In this document: one piece after another, positions 41,486 to 54,779 of the stretch
How positions within the stretch are numbered: the first letter of the stretch is position 1
Layout of the letters: each line of letters starts with the position of its first letter
Assembly: GCF_958298935.1 (NCBI RefSeq)
Contig: NC_084923.1
Span: 37,230,501-37,294,500 of the forward strand
Direction of reading: 5' to 3'
Length of the DNA stretch: 64,000 nucleotides
DNA from: Phragmites australis
Taxonomy: Eukaryota > Streptophyta > Magnoliopsida > Poales > Poaceae
The notes under the pieces: model-generated
The model's input: the letters and a program-made list of their open reading frames with translations, nothing else
What the model was told of the DNA's origin: nothing
Databases searched by the model: none
Translations under genes and position numbers: made by a program

Positions 41486-43300
41486 CACACAAAATATTTG
41501 TTTGCATGTTAATATTTTTCTTAACATGAGATAAAAAATGAGTTGCACGCTTTTTAAGGCATGCTTTTTTTTTCCAAACTTCGTACAATCGGTTTTCAAC
41601 GAATTTGCGAACCTGCATTGCTTCCACTTCATACGATATGGCACCTTTTTTTTACGCGCTTGTTCACACTACCGGGTCATCGGGAAAATATCCAAGTTGT
41701 CAAGATGGGTTGGACTAGCGTGGAGACATTAGAGTCGCAATTTCATTTTTTAATGATGGTAGATTGGGTAATAGAGAACTCGGTATAAAGATATTTTGGA
41801 TTTATTTTTTAATGATAATGATGGGTAATTTATAAACACTAGCAACTTCATACGTGTTTCACACATATGGAATCAATTTAGGATATAGAGCAATCTAAAG
41901 AAGTAAAAGAATATAGCATAACAAAAGAGAGATTTGCATACATGGAATTCATAACATGATCATGTAATTTCAGGAGCGAGGAGAATGATGAGTACCTAGA
42001 CATGAGGGTGGAGGGGACCATATCGTCTATAGTCGGTCGTCTATAGCAATGTTGTGAGAAAGATCAAGATGGTGACCGATTTGCAAGGGAGTGAAAAAAT
42101 AATTATCACATGATACCTTAGTGTAAAGATAGTGTGACGGAGGTGACCTTTGTGGTAGATGGTGGTAGAGGCGACGTGCGGGCAACAGTGCACCCTCTCC
42201 AAAAATTCAGAGCTATAGACGAAGTGCAAGAGGCGGTGTACCCATTGGAGAAACTCGACAATGTAGGCAAAGTGTGAGGCGGCACACCCTCTGGAGAAAC
42301 CCAGCGGTGAATGTATGAAAGATAAATATTGGACATCTAGCTATAGAAGACAAATAATGAAAGATTGGATGTATTTTTGGAATGTATAAAGGGTAAATAT
42401 TGTATGTCTAGGTATGGAAGACAAATAAATTGAATGTATTTTCGGAAGGAGGAATAGGGTCTAACTTTGCACAATGACCGTTTGATCAACTCGGATGAAT
42501 GGTGAAGATCAATCGGATCTGCTAAACTCGTACATTTTATAGGAGTATAGATGTATAGGGACACATTGCTTTCTTGGAGACATTAGATTCCTCTTTTTGC
42601 CAAAATTTGGCTTCATTTTTTTAATAATGATAGACACGGGTAATAGATAAGCAAATATAGGGGTATTTTGGGGGTTTTTTGTAATGGCAGTGATGTGTAA
42701 TTTATAAGCATGTATATGAACATTTTGGTTTCTTTTTTCTAATTAACGTGGTAATTTCTAGACCTTAAGAGCGAATGATGCGACTTCATTTGTCCACCAA
42801 TTACTTGTCTTCGTTTTTTTAATAATGGCATATGTGGGCAATAGAGAAGCGTGTGTGTGGGTATTTTGGGTTTACTATTTTCGTAATAGCAGAGGTGGGT
42901 AATTTATGAAAATATATAGGGACAGTTTGTTCTTTTTTTCAGATTAACGTGGTAATTTCTAGACCTTGAGGGCAAAGGAGACTTATTTTGTTGGCAAATT
43001 ACTAATATATAGATTGGCTTCATTTTTTTAATAATGACATATGTGGGTAATAGTGAAGCAGATATGAGAGTATTTTGGATTTATTTTTCTTAATTACAGT
43101 GATGGATAATTTATAAACACGTAGAAGGATACTTTACTTTCTTTTTTCTAATTAAAATGATAATTTTTAGACTTTGAGAACGAATGAAGAGGCTTTTTGT
43201 TGGTTAATTACTAATATAATTATAGATCCTCTCGTTTTGTTCGATTCTTATTTAATAAGAAGAAACAAGAGAGCTTTGCTCACTCATGCTTCCATTGCAG
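41486..43300. repeat. AT-rich region with ~200-bp tandem repeat
   Basis: Units beginning 'ggcttcatttttttaataatg', followed by 'gggtaatag-gaagc', 'gtattttggg-tt', 'gtgggtaatttataa' and 'ctaattaa-gtgg-taatttctagacctt', start near 42608, 42806 and 43013, period about 200 bp. A partial, more diverged unit lies at 41740-41850. The interval 41850-42590 contains other sequence, including a short repeated 'gaatgtat-aa-gataaatattg' segment at 42308 and 42379. No coding evidence. Confidence 0.7.
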
Positions 43301-44288
43301 ACTGGAGCGTCAGCTCCAACACGGCGTAGCAGTTAGGTCCATGTCAGCACATGAGAACAGAATAAGCCACCCGACAATAGTCACCCGAGTAGCAGGAACA
43401 ACCAATTCCAAGGAGCAAATCTGGATTTGGGCAGTACGATCTTATGGCCTGATACGGCCCCTTGTATTGAATCTATGGTGGCCAGCAATCTCGCTGCGGA
43501 CTTGGTATAATGGGATGAACGTTCCGCCCAAAAAACCAGGGGCAACCAATTCAGTAAAGGAACATCGTGAATCGAAGTAGCCACCAGAATGTGCCAACCG
43601 GAGCACAACAGAGTAGCAGGAACAACCGATTCACTAAAGGAACACCGTAAAATCAAAGATGATAACAGCTCTTTACCTCTAATAAAAAATCAAACAACAA
43701 GCTCAGTTTGGCACCCAAAACTTTAAACACATCAGTATCAGACTGAAATTACAGAGAAGAGGGGGGATGTTTCAACATAGAATAGGATGAGAGGGAAGGC
43801 TATTATACACGACTAGACCCAGACCCAGACCCCGACCCCGACCAGACAGATCCCTGTGGCAACTCAAAAACACTTTGCAACATGACGAAAATTCTAGGCC
43901 ACAGAAAGTGGGAAAAGAGAGGAAAGAATACCTAGTACAATAACACTATTTCCTTTGCCATTCCAATTGGATGCAAAAAAAAAACACACCACCCTATCCA
44001 CCCAGCTGAGTATATACAAGTGAAGCCTCCATGGATCTTCAGATAAACTCTGAGTTCTATTTGCACTGCTACTCTGTGTTCGGTGGATCAAATTGGAGAG
44101 CACTGTCCTGGATGAAGCTCTCTTCGTCCAGCTTTATACAATTATACTAGTCCACTTTGCTCCCTGTACATAATTTTCTTTCGGTATGTCTGTGGACTAG
44201 CCTCTCTCTCGAACACAAATGAAAATTGCAAGATCCTGCTGAGTCAGGCTTCAGATGGATCATACCAACCAAATATGTGGTGAATCTT
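43301..44288 (-). other. downstream flank and probable 3' UTR of the phosphatase gene
   Basis: Between the tandem-repeat region and the phosphatase stop codon. It contains a two- to three-fold imperfect repeat ('gcaggaacaacc-attc--aaaggaac') at 43390, 43545 and 43618, and a (GACCC[AC])n stretch at 43815-43845. The last few hundred bases before 44289 are probably 3' UTR. No open frame with recognisable homology. Confidence 0.5.
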
Positions 44289-47200
44289 CTATATCCAGGC
44301 AAGAGAGCCTCGATCATTAGATACCGTTTGAGGACGGCCCCTGGTCGGAGTTGGTGGTCTGTTAGCATTCAGCTCCTGAATTTCATTTCACAGGTCATGG
44401 TGTTAAGAGGTGAATAGAAGCATCAAACAATTCAAGAACAGGGCTACCTTTGCAATAATAATAGTTTTACCTGCATCCATGTGTCATCAGTATGATCTGG
44501 TGATGTCTCGGGTGATGTAATTGCAGGGGGCAAAGGATGAATTAGTTTCGGTACAACCACAAGATCTCTACCCAAAACCAAGATTGCACCGGCATTATTT
44601 GCAGTACCTGTGTGCGCATCCATGTCAAAAAAAAATCATATAATCAAGCCAAGAGATTGAAAGCAGATGTCACAAAACTCATTCTCACCGCAATAATTTG
44701 TTGCAGAGAAAAGAGTGATCAGGTGACCTTGAGCAAAGCGCTCAAAGCCATCCATCACGCACTCATGTGCTCGCACGATTAACTGAAGGTCATTGTTGTT
44801 GCAGAATTCCATAACACGATCAGGCTGTGGTAACACAAAATATTGAAGTTAGGAAAATCGAAAGGGTTGAAACAACAAAATACCTACACAACTTATGGAT
44901 TAAAAAGCACCAACCCCAAATGTAACAAGACCAGGGCCCCGGGCATTGGGCCTCAGTCCTTCAACACTGTCATTCTCTGTCGGATCGGACCTATAAGTAG
45001 AACAAGACCATGAAATTTAATAAATAGCAGTCATGTAAGGTTGAGCTGGAGGAGTCGCTGAAAATGCTAACCATAGAAGATCCATAAGGACAACCGAGCC
45101 AGCTTCCATCGTAATTGGTCTTTGAAGATTCTCGATTTGCTCAACATGGTTGATTGACCGACCAATGCCACCATGCATACAAATGATTTTCTTTTCTATA
45201 AGCGCAGCCAAAGGAAGCCAATTGAATAATCTATTCATGCGATGCCATGTCCAGATACCATCTCTCTCACCCTATTTTTGAGCAAACAATATCAACCTAA
45301 GCAAGAGATTCTAGGCGAATTTGTAAAGAAGTGCAGGATACAAAATGTCAGTTACCATTCGCTCTATACACTCTATTCGGAAACCAAACAAAGCATTGAT
45401 ATCTGCAGCTTCATGATTTCCACGAATCAAATGTACATTTTGAGGATATTCAACCTGAAATATACAGTAGTTTGAATATTATACCTTAAACAGACTACTG
45501 CATCATAACAAGTCTACATAGCTTGAAGGTAAGTGCACAGTATGATACCTTCAATGCAAGAAGAAGAGTAATAGTTTCTAAACTATGCTGGCCGCGATCT
45601 ACATAGTCTCCCAAGAAGAGATAATCAATGTAACTGCAGGTTAGGAAAAATAAAAAAAATGAGCTGAAGACCAGAAAAGAAGAAATTTGGCATCAGACAA
45701 AGACCATAAAAAACGTGGATCAAGAATTCAGTCATTTTGGCATGCTGAATGGTTAAAAAATCTTGGCATATAAAAAACATGATAATTAATTATAAGAGAT
45801 GCATAAGTGCATCATTTCCATGATCTCAAACGAAAGAAACACTTACGCGATATCTCCTGCTGTCGAAGGGGCACCATATTCATCAAACAACCTCATAAGG
45901 TCTCCAAATTGTCCATGTAAATCACCGAATATCTTAACAGGGGCTTTAAGCTGCAAAACACTTGGTTCGCTTGAAAATATTCTCTCAGCACTATCACACA
46001 GATCTGCAATCTCATTGCAGTCCAAGAAGAACTGCCTTCGGACAGGGGGCTTCCAGCCACGAGGTTTCAACAGAGATGCAATTACCTAAATAAAAATTTC
46101 AGCAGACACATCAAAAGGTAACAAGTGATTAAGTAGATGAGAAGAAGCTAGGCAGCTTTCATCTAACTCAACAACTAATGAGCATTAGAATTTCTACATC
46201 ATTAAATGCCGGTACAAGGAGTATCAAAGCTGTCCATCTGCTGAGTTTCTAATCATTTATCATGCAGAAAGCAAAAGGCATTTCTTATTTAACTCAAAGA
46301 GCATTTTTAGTTTAGTTTAATTGTGAACCTATTTTACTAATGGAAAGCAAAAGTACCTTTTTAGGAACACTATTAATAGACATTTGCCTATCTAGTAACT
46401 TCCTTGCTGCAGTTGCATTCTCAGGGGTGCCATAGCTGACCCTTCTTCCTTCATTTTCAAACTGGTCAATTGATAGTTGTCTGACCATGCCACCTAAGGC
46501 ACCTCCAGTTTCGGCAGCCACCACAACCTGCAAGGGAAAAATGGGAAAAATAGAAACGAAGTGTAATGCAATCATGCAAATAACTTACTGTTAGGCTGGT
46601 AATAGCAAGTACATTGACTTCCATGAAACTAAATTGCCCAATTAAACATAACTACTAAGTGAAAAACAAAATGCAACATGTATTCTACTCACAGCTCTAT
46701 GGTGCAAGCGAACCCCAGGTGCTGGAGCTGTCATGTTGTTAGACAGAGCACTCTCTGGTTTGATGGGGCTGGAATGTTTACTGCTTGATGTGGAGTCTGG
46801 AGACTGCTCCTTGTCAAGCAACTGCTCCATCTCACCATTAACCTGCCTGGCCTTCACAGCAGCTAACGTAGCACTGATTGCCTCCGCCTCTGCTGCTGAT
46901 GCTTCAACTAAATAATCCACACCTTTGCTTAATCTCCTGTGGAACATTTTAAACACATCAGAATGAACTAGCTACGAAAAAAATAATATTAATTTGCTGA
47001 CGAAACATCACAAGAACACATTCATAAAAAGTAATGATATGTACCTCTGTCCCTGCAGCAAAGCATTCTCGGGACTAATATCAGTATACATGTCTCCATT
47101 TACAGGCGGTGCAACTGGAGTCCCGAGAACTACAGCTCCATCAGGACCTGATTCCGTAGCTGTTTGTCTTGTTCGTTCCTCATTGTAAGCATACCTTCCA

Positions 47201-50200
47201 GGTGCTCTTCCAGCCTGCATACTAGTGGCTGCTGCACTTGCTGCCGCATGATTAGCAGCAGTTGTTGTTTCAGCAGCAGCAAGATCTTCAGCCACAAGAA
47301 GATCATCCAGAAGTACCCCTACAATAGCAACTCTATAAAGTTAGCAACGAATAAGCAACAGTGCATTAAACTCTATCATGCAATGCTAGAAATATTATGA
47401 ACGTGATCCCTATTAGTCAATAGGAGGAACTGAACAATAGTTTTATCCAATTGTAATTCAGGTGCAAAGCATAGCAATTATGCCATAACTGTTTAAGTGC
47501 TTCAAATATAAGATTATGAGAATGCAAATGCAAACTTGAAAGGAATCAAACCCACACAGCATGAAAAATATATAATTATGTGTGGTAACCAAAATTCAGA
47601 ATGTGTAGTTGCCACTCAATACCACAGTATACTCTCAACAAATGAGTGCATGAAAGATGGCACAGCAAGTGGACGAAAACATCACATAAACTGCGTAAAG
47701 CCGTAAACATGATATAAGATTGCGGGGACTACATATAAAAGTTTAGTGTGCATCCATCCATAATCGAGTAGCATGTGAGCTGATTATAACATCTATTATC
47801 AGTTGCATCTCAAAAATTATTATCACTGATATTTACACTTCAGCAAGATTGATCTATGCAGATTGCAGCCCAAGAAGCAGGAATCTATGCAAGGCCAAAT
47901 ATATAATAGCACGCAGCCTCATCAAAAGCATTTGATTCTATTTCATATATTTAAGCTCAATAATAAAGTAAATGTTAACATTAGCATTTAGGCAATCATT
48001 TATATCAAGATCACACATTTTATTTATTTAGATAATCATTTATGGCATCTCATGGAACAGAGTGAAAAAAGAAGGATGGTATGTGTCGAATCATTAACGA
48101 AATCGCAACTAGACTGCCAATTTCAAAAACAATGGCATGATGACCCTGTAAAGTTAATCTCATGCAGTACAAACTACATAGTATAATGCTAAATGGGTAA
48201 GCCATGGTCAATTTGCAACAAGAGACAGCAACAGTGGTCAGCCAGCAAAAGGTGGGGAAATTGGACACATTGGGCAGTGGAAAAAAAAATGCATGTGTCA
48301 TCGATGACACTCAATGTCAGATATCAAACATGGAACACTAACCCAGTTATCTTACCTCCTCGTAAACCTCCATAGATGAATATAAGATCATTAACAGCAG
48401 CGGCTGCATGCCTGCACCGTCGTGTTAGCTCAACAGCAGCATCTCCTCCTGCTGCATCTGCACTATACCTTCCCGTCCTGGGAGTTGTAACAACTGACTT
48501 TGTGTCGCACCAGACTCCAGCAGCAGTGTCTAATACTGAAACAGGTAGAATAGCACAAATTATATGAATAAAAAGACCACTTGCCATTGATAGGTTGCCA
48601 CAGTAAGTAACTACCTGTTCTAACAGCAATGTGGATACTTATACCAAACAAGCCAACATAATTCAAATTCTAGCCAAAGAATAAGAACTGGGTGGTATCA
48701 ACACACCATCATAGTTAACAGAAAAGAATACAGGACATCATATTGACATCATTAGCAAGTAGCTATGATTGACCAATGTTGAAAGTAACTAGAGTACTTA
48801 GAGTATTCAAGTATATCTACATTGCAGATATTTTGAAAGAAATGGATATTTGAAATTCGCAACAGGAGATAACACTTTTTTAGATGTGTTTACAAAGGAA
48901 ACAACTTTCCACTGAGACATTTCTGACAGGCACCAGTTATGGAAGTATAGGATACTTTTCAAAAAGGTACTTCTTAACTTGACAAATTAAACATGTGAGT
49001 AACTTCAAGGTCTTAAACTGGAACCTGCAACACTCGAGGAGTCTTCTACCATCCGCCCACCTCCAAGAGCCCCTCCTGACACATGAAGACGTGCATTCAC
49101 AAAAACCTAAATACCAGCAAATAGCAAGGATTACACAAGGACCACACTGGGGACTTTTTGTTTAACAAAAATAAGGAGATTGAGCAATAGCTTACAGCTG
49201 CATGTTGGTATCTGGGTGATGGAGAGACACCAGGGGCAATTGCCCACTCCCAGCGCCCATCTCTATGTTTTGCAAGACCATATGCACTTGATAGGGGCTG
49301 GCGATTTTGCAAAAGTACACATATAAGAATAGAACTAATATTTGATCTGAAATCGATGACAAGTACTAATAGTGATATTTGACAAATAGGGTGTTATATT
49401 TAGGTTATAGAACTAGAAGTAATGATTAGAGTAGAAAACATAAACATAAATTGTTGTTGCATAAATGCAATAGAGTTCTTGTACTGCTTTTCTTAATTCA
49501 AGCACAAATAGACATCTCCACAGCATAAAACTATGCTCCACTGACTGAAAAGGTTGCTACTTGTCAAAGGGATTATTTACAGGAGAACTAAGGCCTTCCA
49601 CAACGTGCTAGCTCACAAGCAATGCTTGAAACGTAATCTCAATAGTGACGCTTCAATTTGCTTTCCCTCACAGTGTGTGACATCGGTTCCTACTGCAAGA
49701 TGGGGCCCAAAGCTAAAAAATAATCGGTTCCATGCACTCCAGGCGGTGGGCCAGCCGGCGAGTTGGGCACAGAGAGTGATGGGCGGAAAAGGTCCGGTAA
49801 ATAGCAGGCACTTACCACACTATTGGCATCCCTCCCACCACAAAGTAAGAGAAGACCATCAGAGCGTGCGCTTGCAGTGGCATACCTGAACAACAGCACC
49901 ACAGGACAATTAGAAAAGGAATATCAAAACTAACTATTCCAGTAAAAACACTAAAAGAGTGACACCTAAATGCAGAGGTCGGATCACAAGAAACTGATTG
50001 GGCAACATGGTGGGTTAACACTGCCATATCATGCTACTCTGCCATACAAAATAAATAGCAGATCGAATTGCAGATAGTCTGATAGAAAATTCATAAGGTA
50101 ATACACATGAGACCGTCAATACGATAATGTCTTGTCACAGATATATTTAAAGTTTTTCAAGTCAGTGACTCTAATAAATTATTTGTAGCTCATTAATTTA

Positions 50201-52691
50201 ATATACTTCACAACACAAAATCAGTTCCTATTCCTGTTGGCATACTTACATGCATGGCGGCGGTCCTTCACCTTCAGGTTCAAGTTTCCTCCATTCGTAT
50301 GGCTTAGCTGCGGTATCAAGGGCCCAAACATCCGCCAGGGGTCGCTTCCCTAAAGATGTGAAAATGGTTCCAGTATTGACACCATTCAGAGTGGGTAAGT
50401 GCAGGAAAGTATAAATTGGAACTTTACAAATGTTTACGGTAGCTATGGATTACCATCATTTCCACCAATAGTCAACAAAAACCTCTGCCCAACCAAGGCC
50501 ATCACATGACCATATCGTGGACCTGGACCAGGTCCTTGAACCACCACTCTACATGCATGTAGGACCTTCAGCAACAATACAAATAACTGCAATTATAAAC
50601 TCAAGTCAGTCGAGAATAATAATCACCTGTGCCATCGTGGTCGTTGCTGTGTAAGGTCCAGAACATGGAGATCCTCTGCAGATAAACCAGCAGGGCCAAT
50701 TCCACCCTGAATCGTAAGAAGAATAAAAATAGAGATGAGATTTTAGCGTCCAGAGGTCCACCCTCATGAACATTCAGTTAACGCTAAAGAACCAAGATGG
50801 TCTCTGACAATCTAGTACCTGTATTTTACTAGATGCATCAACTACTAGCTACCTTCATTGGATTTGCTTGGAGATATTATAGGTGTGGTGATAAGGTGGG
50901 GACGAATTTAAAAATATGACAAATATTTATGCCACAAATAAAAAGGTGACAAATATTTAGTCAAAATAACAGGTTGGTTTGTAAAAACAATAAATTCAAT
51001 ATCAACCTAGTCAACAAAATAATGCAACCAGTTGTAAAGAGAAAGAAATACCTGAATGACCACCATGGTTCCAACCGCAGTTGCCACATGTGCAGCTCTT
51101 GGTGAAGGAGGCTCCCCAAGTGGGGTAAGCCTAACAAAGGATGTTGTGGTTAGATATATTCAAGGATTTCTTCATATTAGCAATATAATTATCATGTTAC
51201 CCTAACCAATACAAGTTTGAAAACTTAACTAAAGCAGTGCACCAAGTACTGAATGCTGAAAAAGATCAAAACCACTTATGGAATACTCTACCTGCTCCAT
51301 TTGTTAGATATCACATCATAACAATGGACATCTGCTGTGGCACCAGCAAGACCTGCAATGGAAGACATCAGTGAGGAATCCACTTTTACATTTGACTTGG
51401 AAATAAAATTAGCATTCCACGCCCACAGAAAATCTGCTTTGTTTTTCCATTCTAAACTATGGTTTACTCTTCCAAGCAACTGTATTCCTCTCGTACGCTA
51501 GAGAAAGTTTCCAAATGGCAACCCAAAGAATAAAGCCTTTAAGTTTCAGATCAATGTCAGTCTTGAAGCAGTTTTATTCACCTCCTAACCAAAAAAGGTT
51601 CCTCCTACTAGAGTAATAGAACATACATAAAAAGATAAAGTGTACCATGGATAACACCCAATACATCTCCGAGACAATTAAATGTTCCATCAAGAAAACT
51701 GAACAAATAACCCTACAAACATCTAGCAAGAGTTGCCAGTAGAGTGACGAAAGCAAAACTATCAGGCAACAAATTCTTGAAAGAGACAAAAACGTAGCAC
51801 TATTCAATTTAATCTCTATATACAATAGCATTGCACATTCCAGCTCACTTTGACATCGCAAACCACCCAACAGCACGTGAATTTATTATTTTCACCAATG
51901 AAATGAAATTCAATTCAAGTCAATTCCTCGAAAAGGATTATTACCTCCTAGTCAAAGTAGCATCTGAAATGACGTGATTCCTTTATAATTTATATTTCTG
52001 TCGTGAGTAATTAAACAAACTCTTAACTTCCAGGTGACACTCGATATTGGTTGCCACCATTAAACAACAAGAGTTCTCAGCAAATCACATTCGGCCCGTA
52101 AATCCATCTCAAAAATGAATTCTCGGACTTCATAAATCAGAGAACGAAACATTCTCCAAATTATCACCGTATCCAAAATTCAGCCCAGAGTGGCACCTAA
52201 CCGAATCCCAAACTTGCCCAGAATAACCCAAGCGGCGAGACTAACATTCCAAAATCAGAAACCACAAGCAATAAGATAGAAGTCATACGGATCCCCGCGC
52301 TCCCGGCCGAAGAGGGCGGCGTGGCAGAGTTTCCCTCGAGCGCGGTGGCCCCTCCGAACAGGATCAGCCGTGGGCCGATGTACCCCGGCGTTCCCTCCTC
52401 CCCTACGGCCGGCACCGCCGTGAGCGTGTGCCCGCACCGGCACCCCGCGCCGTCCTCTTTCTTCTCGATGACCGCGTTTACCACCGTGTACCCCGGCGCT
52501 GGCCTCGGCCCCGCCGCCCCGACCGCCGCCGGATTCGGGGCTGCAGCGGGCGTCCCGGGCGAGGACGGTGCGGACGACGACGAGGTCTCGCTCCCAGACC
52601 CGGAGCCTCCGGCGCTGCCCCCGTGCGCGGCCGCGGCCGCTGCGTCGGAGTCGGAGTCGGACTCTGTCGTCATGCGCGGGTCGACGTCCAT
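44289..52691 (-). CDS. PPKL1: BSU1-like Kelch-repeat Ser/Thr phosphatase (PPKL, OsPPKL1/GL3.1 type)
   Basis: N-terminal Kelch propeller fused to a PPP-family phosphatase, acting in brassinosteroid signalling. Minus-strand exons (21, all GT/AG, in phase): 52691-52289, 51352-51292, 51130-51052, 50706-50627, 50548-50454, 50349-50250, 49885-49816, 49297-49196, 49106-49025, 48535-48356, 47318-47045, 46936-46693, 46527-46357, 46085-45847, 45633-45549, 45454-45356, 45271-45072, 44990-44915, 44824-44689, 44607-44471, 44375-44289. Product 999 residues (rice OsPPKL1, as I recall, 1,003). The start is ATG 52691 in context GCCATGG; an in-frame TAG lies six codons upstream. Order: Ser/Ala-rich N-terminus opening [16 protein letters not shown] (BSL2/3 clade), Kelch repeats about 85-400, linker, then GDLHG (701-705), GDYVDRG (735-741), RGNHE (766-770), SATNYCG. 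All metal- and phosphate-binding motifs are intact. The AVLDT motif has Asp at residue 360. Its neighbour NRPB2 supports GL3.1 orthology; BSL paralogues are the alternative. Confidence 0.95.
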
Positions 52692-53170
52692 GGCCGCCGC
52701 CACGAGCTACTAGAGGCGAGCCTCCAGCCGCCTCTCCCGCTAGGGTTTGGAGGCGGCGAGATCTCCCACGCGCCAGCGACGCAGGCAGGGACCCCGCCCT
52801 ACGCCGCGGGCTCCATCGGCGGAAGCCTAGATTCCCGCCCGGGCAGCGTGATTCGTCCGCGTTCCGCCTCGGCGCGGCGCGATCGCGAAGGAGCTAGGCG
52901 AGGGAGGCGAGAGCACCAAGGCCGGAAGGCCTCGGGAATTGCGGTGAGGGGAGGGGCCGCTCCGCTCCGGAGACCGCGGGCAGCGCGCGGCGTGGCAAGG
53001 GATGGGGTAATTCGGAGGATTCGCTGGGGCGAGCTGCAAATCTGGGGACGGCCAGGCGTTGGGTTGGCTTGGCTTGGTTGGAGTGGAGGGGGGACGGGAG
53101 GACGAGGTGGAAGAGAGAGAAAAGAGAAGAGTGGAAATGGGAAAGGAAATTTAGCAACGTCTTTTTTGTT
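52692..53170 (-). promoter_or_regulatory. GC-rich 5' UTR/promoter of the phosphatase gene
   Basis: CpG-rich sequence extends about 450 bp upstream of the ATG (minus strand) and ends abruptly near 53150, where the DNA becomes AT-rich. The minus strand holds a long C/T-rich stretch (complement of 53085-53150), typical of TATA-less grass housekeeping promoters. No clear TATA box seen. The 270-codon plus-strand frame here is a GC-rich shadow. Confidence 0.55.
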
Positions 53171-54100
53171 TTTGTTTAGTGCCGTTTTACCGTTTAGCCC
53201 TCGCGCTTCGTTCGTTTTGAAATGGAGCCCAGTGTGGTGATCGGAGGAAAAAATTTCAAATGATATAGTTTTATTGAAAAATTACAAAAATATTAGCTAA
53301 AATCTAAAATTTGCAGAAATAGGTGCATCAATAAAATAATGGTGATCGGCGTCAGTGTGGAAGCTCGATTTGGTGTTGCATTGTAAAGTTTGAGTATTTA
53401 TCAAGTGAGGTCAATTGTGTGGGATGGTTTGATTATTGTAATGTAACAAATCTTTAGAACAAACAAGAAGCTATGGAGTAATGTTCCTAATCTTAATTGT
53501 TGGACGGTATGGCTTGTATTATGATTACATAAATGGTTCGCATAAGTTGAATATAATGTAGCATATGTTCAAGTGGAGCATTTATTTTGTACATAATTGA
53601 TGATCTAGTCAGGTTTTAACCAACAGAGTAGCAGATCCAAAAAGCTAAGACTCGAGAGCCTCCACTGCTACCCATCGCACCAATTAACCTAGCAGCAGAC
53701 TGCTACCCATTGCACCAACCAACCTAGCAGCGGATCGATGAGCATATGTTTATATTTGACTGATAAATCCTAATTGTAATAGAAAAATGGTTGCTTTTGA
53801 AGGATGTATGTGAGGATTCGCAACTAAGAGGTCATGAAAACATTTGTGTCAATGGATTGCGAACCAAAATGTGTGGACAAATGCGACGAATATAGCTCTC
53901 TATTGCCCTATTTTCTCCTAGACCCAACAGAGACGTATGATTCTTTGAGATCGACATAAGATTTCTTTTTTTAGGACTACAAGATTTAGTATTGGAAGTA
54001 CAGCACAGACCAACTGGGGACCAGGCTATTTTGTACTACGAGCTTACCGACAGGAAACCGCGAGAACCCGAGGACGCACATGCTCAACGCCAGACGACAA
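53171..54100. other. intergenic with one 36-bp tandem duplication
   Basis: AT-rich noncoding DNA. At 53663-53698 and 53699-53734 a 36-bp unit ('actgctacccat-gcacca...aacctagcagc') occurs twice with four mismatches. Nothing else supported. Confidence 0.6.
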
Positions 54101-54620
54101 AAGAAAACTAAAAGAAAGAGCGCTCAAAAAGAAAAGAAAAGGCCCGGCCGTTAACGTTCTTGGCGGCCTCGCCACGAGCGGGGCGCCGTGCCCGGCGAGC
54201 GCGGACCGCGGCAAGGAGACAGCTGTCGCGGCGTTGGACGGCCCGGATCGCCCCAACGAGCACGCGCAGCGCAGCATTTTCCACTTCGAACCCCGAGCTC
54301 CGGAGAAACTCCACGAGAAGACCTTTGCCTGGAGGCGCCCGCCGGTCCCACGGCCACGGGACGGGGAACGGGACGCAGGAGACAGCGGGAGGCGCGCCGG
54401 GTGGACCCCGCGCGAGCGAATGGGCAGGGCAGGCAGCTCGCGCGCGCCGTCTCGCGATGACGGGTGCCGGGTGCCGGGTACTCGACATGTCAACCCAAAA
54501 TCCCAGTTGTTTTGATGAGGTCAACCGGGCACAGGCGGGCAGCCGGACCGTTGGGGCCTTTTTAGATTTGTTCAAAGGTCGGATCGGTTCGGGTCTGGCT
54601 TTGACACGAAAGCCATAAGC
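54101..54620. other. GC-rich island, no recognisable gene
   Basis: About 400 bp of CpG-rich DNA (54130-54500) bordered by AT-rich sequence, open in several frames on both strands (up to about 155 codons). The predicted peptides are Arg/Ala/Gly-rich with no domain I know, and frames overlap on both strands, the signature of GC-rich noncoding DNA. It could be a gene fragment or an isolated CpG island. Confidence 0.3.
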
Positions 54621-54779
54621 CTGAGCCTAACCTGACATCAGTTTTACCGGGTTGGGTTTGAGCTTTTTTAGGTTTTCTCTGGTTTTTTAAAGTTTTAGAT
54701 CTATTTTTAAACCCGAGCTTGACATGTGTACTGGTCAGGTTGAGCCAAGTTTATCAGGTCGCGCTGCTCATGATCAGAC

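Noticed and set aside
52692..52703. Upstream start giving MAAAMDVD for the phosphatase
   Set aside because: The first codon is GTG, not ATG. The next ATG (52691) has an ideal context and matches the conserved MDVD start, with an in-frame stop just upstream.
52428..53240. 270-codon plus-strand frame over the phosphatase first exon
   Set aside because: Shadow frame of the GC-rich exon 1 and 5' region; the opposite strand encodes the conserved protein with consistent splicing.
54160..54618. 152-codon plus-strand frame in the GC-rich island
   Set aside because: Equally long frames exist on both strands in several registers, composition is Arg/Ala/Gly-rich, and no domain is recognisable.
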